DNA of 64,000 nucleotides from Halorubrum lacusprofundi ATCC 49239 (GTDB lineage Archaea > Halobacteriota > Halobacteria > Halobacteriales > Haloferacaceae), in NCBI RefSeq assembly GCF_000022205.1, contig NC_012029.1, forward strand, positions 1-64,000, in the 5' to 3' direction. Each line of letters begins with the position of its first letter. Positions within the stretch are counted from its first letter, which is position 1. Shown here in pieces: positions 39,163-47,674 of this stretch. Under the pieces are notes generated by a model. It saw nothing but the letters and a program-made list of their open reading frames with translations. It was not told the DNA's origin and did no database searches. The position numbers were made by a program, and so were the translations under genes.

Positions 39163-40005
39163 TTATAAGGCCAGTCGCGCGAGGACCGGCAGGTGGTCAG
39201 AGGGGTAGCGCCCCCGGTCGTCACGGTCGGTGAGGGTTGCGAACGCCTCAGCGCCGACCTCGGGCGAGACGAGCGCGTGGTCGATCCGGCGACCGTCGAT
39301 CAGCCGAGCAAAATCGGTGAGGCTCGTCTCTGGCCCGTGTCGGAGGTCGGCTGCCGTGGCCGCGTCGCGGAGCGCGATCCCGGAGTCGTCGATCGGCGCT
39401 GTGTCCGTCTCCGCCGTCGGATCGTCGCCGACGAGGATCCGATGCGGGTCGGATCCCGACGTGCAGTTGAAGTCGCCGACGAGTACGACGGGGATCGTCT
39501 CGTCGGACTCGCCTGCGTCCGGTCCCGCTACGTCCGGGAGTCGCTGGCAGAGCAGTCGCGCCGATTCGCGGCGGGCGTGCGCGCTGACGTGGTCGAAGTG
39601 CGTGTTGACGACGAGGAGGGCGGCGTCGCCATCGATCGCCCGGACTCGCGCCCACGTCGCGATCCGCGGGTAGTCCGCACCCCAGTCGGTCGACGGTTCG
39701 CTCGGCGTCTCGGAGAGCCAGAACGTGTCGTCGTCGACGACCTCCCAGCGATCGGTCCGGACCGCGATCGGGCAGCTCTCGCCCTCGTCGTCCGCTTCCC
39801 GGCCTCGCCCGACGAACTCGTACTCCGAGAGGCGCTCGCGCAGGTCGCGCCGTTGACCGGGCAGCGGCTCCTGAAACGCGGCGACGTCCGGGCGGTGGAA
39901 GCGGACGAGCCGTCCGACCGCGTCGCGACGGTCGTGCCAGGCGTCGTGATGATCGTCGCGGTTGGCGTAGCGGACGTTGTAGCTCAGCACCCGAATCGCG
40001 GTCAT
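39163..40005 (-). CDS. Endonuclease/exonuclease/phosphatase family protein
   Basis: The 280-aa EEP-fold protein has LSYNVRY at residues 8-14, FQEP (metal Glu), LVVNTHFDHVS (catalytic His/Asp), VLVGDFNCTSGSD (Asp/Asn) and the final YPSDHLPVLARL (Asp-His pair). All active-site residues are in place. Candidates for substrate are DNA/RNA, inositol phosphates or sphingolipid-like phosphodiesters; none can be chosen from sequence. The ATG at 40005 is used. It is convergent with the DUF1028 gene. Confidence 0.9.
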   Translation of the reverse strand: MTAIRVLSYNVRYANRDDHHDAWHDRRDAVGRLVRFHRPDVAAFQEPLPGQRRDLRERLSEYEFVGRGREADDEGESCPIAVRTDRWEVVDDDTFWLSETPSEPSTDWGADYPRIATWARVRAIDGDAALLVVNTHFDHVSAHARRESARLLCQRLPDVAGPDAGESDETIPVVLVGDFNCTSGSDPHRILVGDDPTAETDTAPIDDSGIALRDAATAADLRHGPETSLTDFARLIDGRRIDHALVSPEVGAEAFATLTDRDDRGRYPSDHLPVLARLAL

Positions 40006-40103
40006 TGTCGTGGGAGTCGCAGGCGAGGCGATTAAAAGGCGCGGAGCGATCGCGCGTTCGACGGATACGATATCAGCGGTTATCGTGTCGCCGCTCCAGC
40101 CGT

Positions 40104-40150
40104 TCGTTTATAAATGGTTGTCGCTACTGCTCGCGTCATTTATAAACAAC
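40104..40150. repeat. Pair of inverted TTTATAAA boxes 32 bases apart
   Basis: GTTTATAAATG (40107) and CATTTATAAAC (40138) are exact inverted copies of each other. They lie in the gap between two minus-strand genes. The same box delimits copies of the dispersed element elsewhere in the window. This could be a solo scar or the minimal form of that element, or simply two TATA boxes for the gene starting at 40005, although the distance of 100-130 bases is long. Confidence 0.45.
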
Positions 40151-40167
40151 ATTCCGATCGCGCTCGC

Positions 40168-40650
40168 TTACCCCGAGAATTCGTACAGCTCGTCGCCGAC
40201 GTGGTGGATCGACTCGACGACCTTCCCGCTGTCGCCGACCATATTATCGCCGTCGACCAGCGCGCGGCCGACCGCGAGCACCTTCTCGTGGGTCTCCTCG
40301 GCGATCACGACCAGGTCGCCCTCGCGGATCGCCGAGTCGGCCTCGACGATGCCGGGGCGCATCACGTCGGCGCCGCCGGAGACGAACGAGATGGCCCCCG
40401 CGTCGACCGTGACGATTCCCGTCTCCGGCTCGTAATCGTTCGCACCTCGCACGGTGAGGAACGGCTCGTCGTCGTCGACGTAGAAGACCGCCGGCTCTCC
40501 GTCGACCAACACGAGCTCGTAGTTCGCGTCCACGAACTCGACGAATTCGAAGGTGTCCCCGTCGATGTCGACGCCGAGGTGGTCGGCGACCGCCTCGCGG
40601 ATCGCCGTGATATCGTCGCTCCGGAGGTGATGCCGCGATTTCACTTCCAT
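40168..40650 (-). CDS. PUA-domain RNA-binding protein
   Basis: The 160-aa protein has a short N-terminal alpha/beta domain (HHLRSDDITAIREAVADHLG) and a C-terminal PUA domain (about 78-160: VDAGAISFVSGGADVMRPGI, DLVVIAEETHEKVLAVGRAL, HHVGDELYEF). The arrangement matches archaeal MCT-1-like proteins. An RNA-binding role in translation or RNA modification is inferred. The ATG at 40650 (MEVKSRHHL) is the first with the conserved N-terminus. Confidence 0.87.
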   Translation of the reverse strand: MEVKSRHHLRSDDITAIREAVADHLGVDIDGDTFEFVEFVDANYELVLVDGEPAVFYVDDDEPFLTVRGANDYEPETGIVTVDAGAISFVSGGADVMRPGIVEADSAIREGDLVVIAEETHEKVLAVGRALVDGDNMVGDSGKVVESIHHVGDELYEFSG

Positions 40651-40842
40651 GCACACCCAGTCGACCGCTCGGCCGATAAATGGACCGCTCCACGGCGTGA
40701 TGGTCGCGGTCGCTGAGGGCGCCGCGGTCGCTGATGACGTCGCGGTCGCTGAGAACGTCGCCGTCGTCCGAAGTACCGTCGGGACTTTCATGCAGTTGGA
40801 CCGATCAAAACGGCCTTAAACCACCTCTTCATATCCGTTTGT

Positions 40843-41445
40843 ATGCTCAATCCGCTCATCACGACGATCGTGAACCCGACGGCGATCGTCGTCGCGGTGA
40901 TCGCGACGCTGCTCGTCGTCCTCGTCAGTTCGCTGAAGGGGAGGGGTTGGGAGCCCGCGACGGACATCTCGGACGAGGTACTCCAACGACGCGCCGCCGC
41001 CGTGCCCGAGACCGAGTTCCCCGAGCCCGGGAACCGCTCGATCGGCGGCGGTGGCGGCGGCGGGGCGATCCCCGCCGGCGGCGAAGGCGAGGAAGGTGAA
41101 CTGGAGGATGGTGCGGCGGGCGGCTCCGGGCCCGGCGACATCCCCGAAGACGAGGTCGAGTACTTCGAGGTCGAGTTCGTCAAGCAGGGCGAGACCGTCG
41201 AACTCTCCAACAACGAGCCGATCTTGGACCAGGGCGAAGATCAGGGCTGGGACCTCCCGTACGCCTGCCGGCAGGGCCAGTGTGTCTCCTGTGCCGGTCG
41301 GATCGCCGACGGTCCCTCCGAGGACTTCGTCGAGCACGACAACCAGCAGATGCTCGAAGACGCCGAGATCGAGGATGGCTACACCCTGACCTGCGTCGCG
41401 TACCCCCGCGGCTCCTTCAGCATCGAGACTGGCGAGGCGCCGTAG
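40843..41445 (+). CDS. Membrane-anchored 2Fe-2S ferredoxin
   Basis: The 200-aa protein has an N-terminal membrane helix (AIVVAVIATLLVVLVSSL, about 14-31), a low-complexity linker with a GGGGGGG run and acidic Gly-rich stretch (about 67-100), then a plant-type ferredoxin domain. The cluster ligands are CRQGQCVSC plus a late Cys in YTLTCVAYP. Tethering to the inner face would place it near a respiratory or membrane redox partner. Upstream at 40813 is GGCCTTAAACC, a weak TATA-like box. Confidence 0.88.
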   Translation: MLNPLITTIVNPTAIVVAVIATLLVVLVSSLKGRGWEPATDISDEVLQRRAAAVPETEFPEPGNRSIGGGGGGGAIPAGGEGEEGELEDGAAGGSGPGDIPEDEVEYFEVEFVKQGETVELSNNEPILDQGEDQGWDLPYACRQGQCVSCAGRIADGPSEDFVEHDNQQMLEDAEIEDGYTLTCVAYPRGSFSIETGEAP

Positions 41446-41553
41446 CGGTCCAGGCGCGAGCCGCCCCGCGGCTCCTCCGCTGTTCCTCCGCTCGCCTTCC
41501 GATCCACCGCCCGCTCGCGACACCCTTTTTCGCCTCTCGGCCGAACCATCGGT

Positions 41554-41880
41554 ATGTCCCTCATCACGGCCCTCGGCGCTGGGGCCGCCGCGCTTCTCGC
41601 CGCGGTCGCGGCCGCGCTCGTCTACCGCGACGCTGGCCGCGTCGGCGTCGACCTCGGATCGCCGCGCCTGTGGGCCGCCTTCGTCATCGTCACGTCAGGA
41701 ATATCCGTGATAACCGTGCTCCTCGTCCCCGACGCACCGCTTCCCGGCGTGCTCGTGATCGCGGCGCTGGGACCGCTGTTGTACCTCCTCGAACGCGACG
41801 ACTCGATGCACGGCGACGGTCCAGCGGATCCGACGCGGCTCCCGAGCGACGGGGACGAACCTGAGCGACCGGACGAGTGA
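41554..41880 (+). CDS. Small membrane protein of unknown function
   Basis: The 108-aa product has three hydrophobic stretches ([56 protein letters not shown]) and a hydrophilic acidic tail. The pattern resembles small haloarchaeal membrane proteins. No functional motif is visible. It lies just downstream of the ferredoxin gene but 108 bases away, so co-transcription is uncertain. Confidence 0.7.
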   Translation: MSLITALGAGAAALLAAVAAALVYRDAGRVGVDLGSPRLWAAFVIVTSGISVITVLLVPDAPLPGVLVIAALGPLLYLLERDDSMHGDGPADPTRLPSDGDEPERPDE

Positions 41881-42001
41881 GTGGGGACGCGTACCTCCTC
41901 GTCACTCCTCCCGCCGGATCGACGATGATACAGTTCGTTTCCGGCATTCGCCGTGCTCGCAAACCGCAAGCTTCCATAGGCTCGGCCGAGAAGGGACGGT
42001 A

Positions 42002-42328
42002 ATGAGCGACGAAAGCCTCGCGGACCGGGTCGAGAAGTGGATGGTCGGACAGATGCCGATCATCCAGATGCACGGCGGCACGAGCGTCGTGCGCGAGGCG
42101 GACGCCGAGACCGGCGAGGTCGTCGTCGAACTCGGCGGCACCTGCTCCGGGTGCGGTATCTCGAACATCACCGCCGACAACATCCGCCGCGACCTGATCA
42201 TGGACTTCGACGAGGTGGAGAACGTGACGGTGCGGTCCGCCTCCTCCGGCGATCAGGGCGCCTCCACGGTGGAGGGCGGTCGCGGCGGCGAGCTGAAACA
42301 CGAGACCGAATCCGCGAACCACTTTTAA
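42002..42328 (+). CDS. NifU C-terminal domain (Fe-S scaffold) protein
   Basis: The 108-aa protein matches the NifU/NFU domain: a [19 protein letters not shown]-terminus, [17 protein letters not shown] with CxxC, and [18 protein letters not shown]. The CxxC pair binds a labile Fe-S cluster delivered to apo-proteins. A short disordered tail follows. It fits the number of ferredoxins encoded in this region, though no direct operon link is seen. Confidence 0.9.
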   Translation: MSDESLADRVEKWMVGQMPIIQMHGGTSVVREADAETGEVVVELGGTCSGCGISNITADNIRRDLIMDFDEVENVTVRSASSGDQGASTVEGGRGGELKHETESANHF

Positions 42329-42395
42329 GACGGGTCCCGCGGCTACAGAGACGTGAACTGACACGACTCCCGAGCGCGTCGCCGTCGTTGTCCCC

Positions 42396-43853
42396 TCACA
42401 GCGCGTTCTCCAGCGCCGACGCCACGCTCCGAGCCTTCTCCGCCAGCGGCTCCGGCACGTCTCCGGCCGCCTCTGCGTCCCGCAGTTCGTCGTCGTCGAC
42501 GCGCTCGACGGTCCCGTCGGGGTGTTTCATCACGTCGACGTGAAGGTCGACGTAGCGGGCGGCGTCCGGGAACACCTCGACCGGCGTGCAGACGTTGACA
42601 TACGTCCCGCGCACCGTCCCATCGCGCCCGCGGTACGTCGTCGGGTACCACCATCGGCCCTCCTTCAGGCTGGTCTCAGCGATGTCGCCGGCCTCGCGGG
42701 GCACGTCCAACCCGTCGTAAGAGCCGCCGCCGGTCATCTCGCGCTCGACCGCGACCGAGCCGTCGGCGTCGACTGTGGTCACCGTCGCCTCGCCCAGCGT
42801 GATCAGTCGCCCGTCGGGCTTGCCGTGTTCGAGCCGGAGCGCGTCGCCCTCGGCCGGCCCGAACGCGTCCGTCACGACCCCGAACGGGAATGAGGCGTCC
42901 GCGTCGGGCTCGCACAGCGCCTCTGCGAGGTCAACGCCCGAAGATGCGTCCGCCGACCCCGCCTTCACCCGGTGGTGACCCGGCATCGTCGCGGTCGCCT
43001 CGCGTCGGCGGTCGTCGAGCGCGAACCGGCTCTCGCGGCCGAACCACACCCAGACGCCGGCGTTCGGGCGCGTCAACGGCTCCTCGCGAACGCTGTCCGA
43101 ACCGTCGAGAACGCCGGCGCCTCCCGCCGCGTCGACGGCGTCGTCCAGCCCCTCGACGGCCGCGACCGCCCGGTCGAGTCCGGCCTGCAGCTCCTCGGTG
43201 TCGGCGTCGACCGCGGGCGGCTTCCAGACGGCGCGCCACCCCTCCGGCGGCTTCAGTCCGAGCAGGTCGAGCATTCCCGACAGCTCTCGCGCGTCCTTGT
43301 CGTTCCGCGCGTCGACGCGGGTGCCCGAGCCGGGTTCGAGCGTGACGAGCCCGCCGCCCGCTCGCAGCGACCCGTCCAACTCGGGGCGGCGATCCGTCCA
43401 TGGCGCCGCGGACTCCCGGACCTGCACCCGGACCGGATCGCCGGTCTCGATTCGGTCGTCGACGCTCCCGTACGGGAGGTACCCCTCGGTGGTGGCGTCG
43501 CCCTCGCTCTCGCCCCCGCCAACGCGAAGCCGTACGACCGCCCCACCGCCGAGCGTCTCGGTCACCGTCCCGTCGCAGACGGTCCCGGGCGGGGTCGGAT
43601 CGGTCCACGCCAGCGCGTCGAGTCCCGTGTCGGTCAGGAGGCCCCGGAGGGTCCCTATCGCGTCCGGATCCCCGTGCGCGCCGACACCCTGCCGATCCTC
43701 TGTCGTCGCGATCCGTGCGTCGGGCGGTGCGCTTTCGAACTCGGCGTCGAAGCGCCGTCGGATCGGGGTCGACGCGCCGACGACCTCGTGGCCCGCGTCG
43801 AGCAGGGCCTCGGTGAGCGCCGTCGCGTAGATGCCGCGAACGCGGGCCTTCAT
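42396..43853 (-). CDS. FAU-1 type ribonuclease/RNA-binding protein (DUF402)
   Basis: The 485-aa protein matches archaeal FAU-1, an RNase E/G-like AU-rich-RNA-binding protein. The N-terminus is MKARVRGIYATALTEALLDAGHEVV. An S1-like segment (TVCDGTVTETLGGGAVVRLRVGG, near 90) and a DUF402-like C-terminal domain (VEREMTGGGSYDGLDVPREA...YVDLHVDVMKHPDG, 380-450) follow. FAU-1 has been reported to act on pre-5S rRNA in Pyrococcus. It is preceded by a gene whose stop overlaps its ATG by four bases. Confidence 0.88.
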   Translation of the reverse strand: MKARVRGIYATALTEALLDAGHEVVGASTPIRRRFDAEFESAPPDARIATTEDRQGVGAHGDPDAIGTLRGLLTDTGLDALAWTDPTPPGTVCDGTVTETLGGGAVVRLRVGGGESEGDATTEGYLPYGSVDDRIETGDPVRVQVRESAAPWTDRRPELDGSLRAGGGLVTLEPGSGTRVDARNDKDARELSGMLDLLGLKPPEGWRAVWKPPAVDADTEELQAGLDRAVAAVEGLDDAVDAAGGAGVLDGSDSVREEPLTRPNAGVWVWFGRESRFALDDRRREATATMPGHHRVKAGSADASSGVDLAEALCEPDADASFPFGVVTDAFGPAEGDALRLEHGKPDGRLITLGEATVTTVDADGSVAVEREMTGGGSYDGLDVPREAGDIAETSLKEGRWWYPTTYRGRDGTVRGTYVNVCTPVEVFPDAARYVDLHVDVMKHPDGTVERVDDDELRDAEAAGDVPEPLAEKARSVASALENAL

Positions 43854-44272
43854 AGCTCGTCGGGGTCGCGCGCGAACCGGACGCGGTCGTGGACGGTCGC
43901 GCCGAGCGACAGTTCGACGAGGACGGGCGTCTCATCGTTGTCTCCTTCCTCGTCATCTCCTCCTGTCTCCGCGGTCCGCAACACGCGCCCTCCCTCGATC
44001 GGAACACCCCAGCCCTCGAGCGAGAGGTAGCCCCGGAGGTCGCTCCCGTGGGTGAACAGATCGACGTCGGCGGTCGCGTGCTCCTGTCTCTCGGTCGCGC
44101 TGTGGGCCATCTCCATGTCGGAGTAGTAGTGTCCCGCCGGCGCGAAGAACTCCCGGAGGCTGTCGGCGTCCTCGTCGACCAGTTCGGCGACTCGGTCGGA
44201 TGCCGCCGCAATCGCGTCCGTGTCGAGCCCCGCCTCGCGGAGGGCCCGTTGGGTCCGTGCGTCGAAGTGCAT
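43850..44272 (-). CDS. Conserved haloarchaeal protein of unknown function
   Basis: The 140-aa soluble protein (MHFDARTQRALREAGLDTDAI...) has conserved-looking EFFAPAGHYYSDMEMAHSATE and TADVDLFTHGSDLRGYLSLEGW segments, the latter perhaps beta-rich. No metal-binding cysteines. It overlaps the FAU-1 gene start by four bases, suggesting a shared role in RNA metabolism, which is only a contextual inference. Confidence 0.75.
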   Translation of the reverse strand: MHFDARTQRALREAGLDTDAIAAASDRVAELVDEDADSLREFFAPAGHYYSDMEMAHSATERQEHATADVDLFTHGSDLRGYLSLEGWGVPIEGGRVLRTAETGGDDEEGDNDETPVLVELSLGATVHDRVRFARDPDEL

Positions 44273-44395
44273 ACTGTCCCTTCGGTCGGCGCGGTTTCAA
44301 TCTTGTCGGGTCCGCGGTGTCGCGCGCGCGATGGCGGGTCGACGACGCCTCGAATCCCGCCACGGCTTAAGTTACCTCGGTCCGAATGAGATGAC

Positions 44396-45406
44396 ATGCC
44401 ATCTCGGTCGGATCCGGTCGAGTCGCGCGCCGACGACGACCGCGACCTCTACGACATCGCCACGTGGGAGGAGCGTACCTCCCTCGACGGGCTCTCCGTC
44501 GCGCTGCACTGGCTCATTACTCGGTCGGCGAAGGCGATCGTCGTCTTCGTCGCGCTCCTCGGGCTCCTCGCGATCCTCGGATCCTTCGGGCTCGGACTCG
44601 TCTTCGACCCGGCGGTCGGGATGCTCGTCGGGCTCTCAGCGATCCCGGCGCTCGGGCTCGCAGCGTACGTGTACGTCTCCGACGTGACCACCGGAGAGCC
44701 GCTCTCCCTGCTGGTGGCGACGTTCCTCCTGTCGATCCTGACCGCGACGTTCGCGGCACTCCTCAACAGCGTCGCGCAGCCGTACTTCCAGCCGTTCGGA
44801 TTCCCCGGGCTCGTCCTCTTCTTCTTCGCGATCGTCGGTCCGATCGAGGAGTCGGTGAAGCTACTCGCGGTTCGGCTGTACGCGTACACCGACGACCGGT
44901 TCGACGCGGTCATCGACGGGGCGGTGTACGGCGCGATCGCCGGGCTGGGGTTCGTCGTCATCGAGAACCTCGTGTACATCGCGCAGACCGTCGATCTGGG
45001 GGAGCTTTCGCTCAGTATCGCCACGCTCGGTGCGGGCGACGGGATCGCCGCGCTGCGCGCGCTCGCCGGCCCCGGACACGTCATCTACTCCGCGTTCGCG
45101 GGATACTACCTCGGGCTCGCCAAATTCAACCCTGGGAACCGGGGACCGATCGTCGTGAAGGGGCTTATCATCGCTGCCGCGATCCACGCGCTGTACAACA
45201 CGTTGGTCGGGCCAGTGACGACGGTGCTGTCGGTCGCGACCGGGCTCCCGCAGCTTGTCTCCCTGTTCGTCTTCGTGCTCCTGTTTCAGGGCGCATTCGC
45301 GTACGTTCTCCTGCGGAAGCTCCGCCGATACCGAGACGCGTACCTCGAGACGCGCGACGCGGTCGATCCGGATGTCAAGCCCGAAATGACCGAGTTCGAG
45401 GACTAA
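44396..45406 (+). CDS. PrsW-type intramembrane metalloprotease
   Basis: The 336-aa protein has about eight membrane helices. The PrsW/CPBP motifs are present: EESVKLLAVRLYAY (paired Glu), GLGFVVIENLVYI (Glu-Asn) and GPGHVIYSAFAGYYLGLA plus AAIHALYNTLVGPV (His). In Bacillus PrsW cleaves an anti-sigma factor; the archaeal substrate is unknown. The acidic N-terminal 35 residues are cytoplasmic. The ATG at 44396 follows GGCTTAAGTTACC, a TATA-like box, by about 25-30 bases. Confidence 0.9.
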   Translation: MPSRSDPVESRADDDRDLYDIATWEERTSLDGLSVALHWLITRSAKAIVVFVALLGLLAILGSFGLGLVFDPAVGMLVGLSAIPALGLAAYVYVSDVTTGEPLSLLVATFLLSILTATFAALLNSVAQPYFQPFGFPGLVLFFFAIVGPIEESVKLLAVRLYAYTDDRFDAVIDGAVYGAIAGLGFVVIENLVYIAQTVDLGELSLSIATLGAGDGIAALRALAGPGHVIYSAFAGYYLGLAKFNPGNRGPIVVKGLIIAAAIHALYNTLVGPVTTVLSVATGLPQLVSLFVFVLLFQGAFAYVLLRKLRRYRDAYLETRDAVDPDVKPEMTEFED

Positions 45407-45461
45407 CTGCGACCCGCTCTCTCGCCGATCCGCCGATCCGCCTCTCCCGCAGACTCGAAGA

Positions 45462-46442
45462 TCACCTCGGTGGCGGGTCGACCCGCGATCGGTCGCCCGT
45501 GCCGCCCGTGAGCGCGCTCGCGAGTGCGCCCTTCACCACCACGTCGTCGCCAAGTTCGGTGAGGCGAACCTCGGGGACGTTGATGAACACCATGTCCGCG
45601 AGCTTCTCGCGGATCGGGTCGAGCACCAACTCGGGGTTGTTGAGCGCGACCGCGCCGCCGACGCTCACGACTAGTGGGGCGTACGCGTGGATGACGTTGG
45701 CGACGCCCATCGCGTTCCAGTGGGCGACTTGAGCGATCACGTGGTCGGCGAAGGTGTCCTCGCCGGCCGCCTCGAACACGTCGACCGCGGAGAAGTCGGG
45801 GTCCTCGATCGGCAGGGAGGTCTCGATCGGGTCCTCCTCGTGGAGCTCGCGGGCGTACTTCGGGATGTTGTTGCCCGAGCAGTACCCCTCCCAGTGGCCG
45901 TCGAGCCCGCATCCACAGGTCATGAAGCCGTGCGGGTCGACCGTCATGTGGCCGACCTCGCCGGCGTTGCCGTCCCACCCCGAGAGCACGTTGCCATCGA
46001 CGGCGACGCCGGCACCGATACCGGAGGAGATGGTGAGATACACCATGTCGTCGGGGTTGCGCTCGGAATGGAACCGCTCGCCGATGACGCCCGCGATGGT
46101 GTCGTTGTGGAGATGGACCTCGTCGGTGTCTAACAGCTGTGAAACCGGTCCGATGAGGGGAATTCGTTCGACGGTGTCCGGGAGATTCGCCGGTCCCTGT
46201 ACGATCCCGGCAGCCAGATCGAGGGGACCGATCGAGCCGATCCCAGCCGCGACTACCGCGGTCGGGTCGATTCCGGCGTCCTCGCACGCGCCGCGGACCA
46301 CGCCGAGAACGGCCTCGGTGACCGCGATCCCGTTTGGCCCGCTCGGGGTCCCTCGCGAGTCGGATCCGAGGACGGTTGCGGTTTCGTCGCCGACGACCGC
46401 CCGGACGTTTGTCGCTCCGAGGTCGACGCCCACGTAGTACAT
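45462..46442 (-). CDS. ROK-family sugar kinase (probable glucokinase)
   Basis: The 326-aa protein starts MYYVGVDLGATNVRAVVGD, with phosphate-1 loop DLGATN. Other ROK features are HLHNDTIAGVIGE (catalytic Asp), TISSGIGAGVAVDGNVLSGWDG and NAGEVGHMTVDP with TCGCGLDGHWEGYCSG, the zinc-type cysteine motif. Annotation as glucokinase follows haloarchaeal homologues; other hexoses or N-acetyl sugars are possible. The start at 46442 is the only one that opens with the ATP-binding strand. Confidence 0.9.
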   Translation of the reverse strand: MYYVGVDLGATNVRAVVGDETATVLGSDSRGTPSGPNGIAVTEAVLGVVRGACEDAGIDPTAVVAAGIGSIGPLDLAAGIVQGPANLPDTVERIPLIGPVSQLLDTDEVHLHNDTIAGVIGERFHSERNPDDMVYLTISSGIGAGVAVDGNVLSGWDGNAGEVGHMTVDPHGFMTCGCGLDGHWEGYCSGNNIPKYARELHEEDPIETSLPIEDPDFSAVDVFEAAGEDTFADHVIAQVAHWNAMGVANVIHAYAPLVVSVGGAVALNNPELVLDPIREKLADMVFINVPEVRLTELGDDVVVKGALASALTGGTGDRSRVDPPPR

Positions 46443-46563
46443 CGGGTAAACTCGCGGACCGGTATCACTTAAGCGGGACGCTTCAGGGGACACACGCCGG
46501 AGCGGATCGCTCTCGTTTCCGTGTGCGCCGGTGTCTCACGGATTTGCGACGCCGAACGCACGA

Positions 46564-47019
46564 TTACGACGCCGAACGCACGAACGTCACCGGACACGGC
46601 GACGAGAGGAGGACCTCTTGGGCGACGCTCCCGAAGACGGCCTTCCCGGTCGGCGACCGGCGGCGACCGCCGACGACGACGCGGTCGGCACCGATCGCAG
46701 ACGCCGCCTCGACGACCTCGTCGGCGTGGTCGCCGACGGCACCCCGGACCGAGTGCGACACGCCGGCCTCGGTGAGCGCCTCCGAGAGCGCTCGCGTGGT
46801 CGTGTGTCGCTCGGCGACGGCGTCAGGGGTCGACCCCTCGCTCGTCTCGTCGACACCCAGCCGAGATCTGACCGTATCGAACTCCTCGTCGGTGAACACG
46901 TGGGTCAACACGACCTCCGCGCCCGCGGGTTCGGCCACTGCGATAGCCTCTTCCGCGAGCCGCTCGGTTCGCTCCTCGTCTTCTGTTCCGACCGCTAGCA
47001 TGACTTTCTTGATGCTCAT
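46564..47019 (-). CDS. Universal stress protein (UspA fold)
   Basis: The 151-aa protein begins MSIKKVMLAVGTEDEERTERL and ends with the nucleotide-binding signature GADRVVVGGRRRSPTGKAVFG plus SVAQEVLLSSPCPVTFV. That is the ATP-binding class (G-x2-G-x9-G-S). Haloarchaea encode many such proteins, and a specific role cannot be assigned. A 15-bp direct repeat (GACGCCGAACGCACG) at its 3' end spans the stop codon region. Confidence 0.9.
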   Translation of the reverse strand: MSIKKVMLAVGTEDEERTERLAEEAIAVAEPAGAEVVLTHVFTDEEFDTVRSRLGVDETSEGSTPDAVAERHTTTRALSEALTEAGVSHSVRGAVGDHADEVVEAASAIGADRVVVGGRRRSPTGKAVFGSVAQEVLLSSPCPVTFVRSAS

Positions 47020-47167
47020 ACTTCCCTTTCGCCCCCCGACAACTTAAAACCGCCGAATTATTAACTCAGTTCTGAATAAACTTTTTACCGATCGATCCTG
47101 ACACTCGTTGGATCGACGGCGCTGCCGCTTGCGACGCGTCAATGCCGTGGAAAAGCGAAACCGTCGT

Positions 47168-47551
47168 TCAGTAGTCGGGGGCGTCGTCCTCGACTTCGCG
47201 CTTCAGCGACTCACGCCGGGACTTCGCGTCGCGACCGGTCGCCTCCAGCAGGAACTCGTTTTTGGCGTCGACCGCGTCGGCGGCGGCGTCGGCGTTCCCT
47301 TCCGCGATGACGTCTTCGGCGGGGCGCTCCTCGAAGTGGACCGCAAGCTTGTCCTTCTTGCTGCCGTACTTGGTGGCGCCGGCCACGATGCGGTCGAAGA
47401 CGGGGTTGTCGGGATCTTCGACGACGTACAGCTCGTGGTCCTGCCACTCTTCCGTGTCGGTGACTTCGCCGAAGTACTCCTCGATGGAGCCTTTCAGGTC
47501 GGGCATGCGGTCGTCCAGATGCTCACCGCGGCGCATCTTGTACTCCTTCAT
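47168..47551 (-). CDS. Conserved haloarchaeal protein (DUF5611-like)
   Basis: The 127-aa protein begins MKEYKMRRGEHLDDRMPDLKG and contains LYVVEDPDNPVFDRIVAGA, KKDKLAVHFEERPAEDVIAE and NEFLLEATGRDAKSRRESLKR, matching a haloarchaeal family. It is soluble and charged. I preferred the ATG at 47551 over a GTG 14 codons upstream, since the family starts at MKEYK. Function is unknown. Confidence 0.82.
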   Translation of the reverse strand: MKEYKMRRGEHLDDRMPDLKGSIEEYFGEVTDTEEWQDHELYVVEDPDNPVFDRIVAGATKYGSKKDKLAVHFEERPAEDVIAEGNADAAADAVDAKNEFLLEATGRDAKSRRESLKREVEDDAPDY

Positions 47552-47674
47552 GCCACGTTCGTTCGACAGGGGGCCGTAAACCAGTTTCGTCACGGGGTCT
47601 TCGCCCGGTTCACCGGCGGATCGAGCGAATCGGTGAGGCGCCCGCTCGGGGCGGCGATCGGGAGGGAGGCAGGT

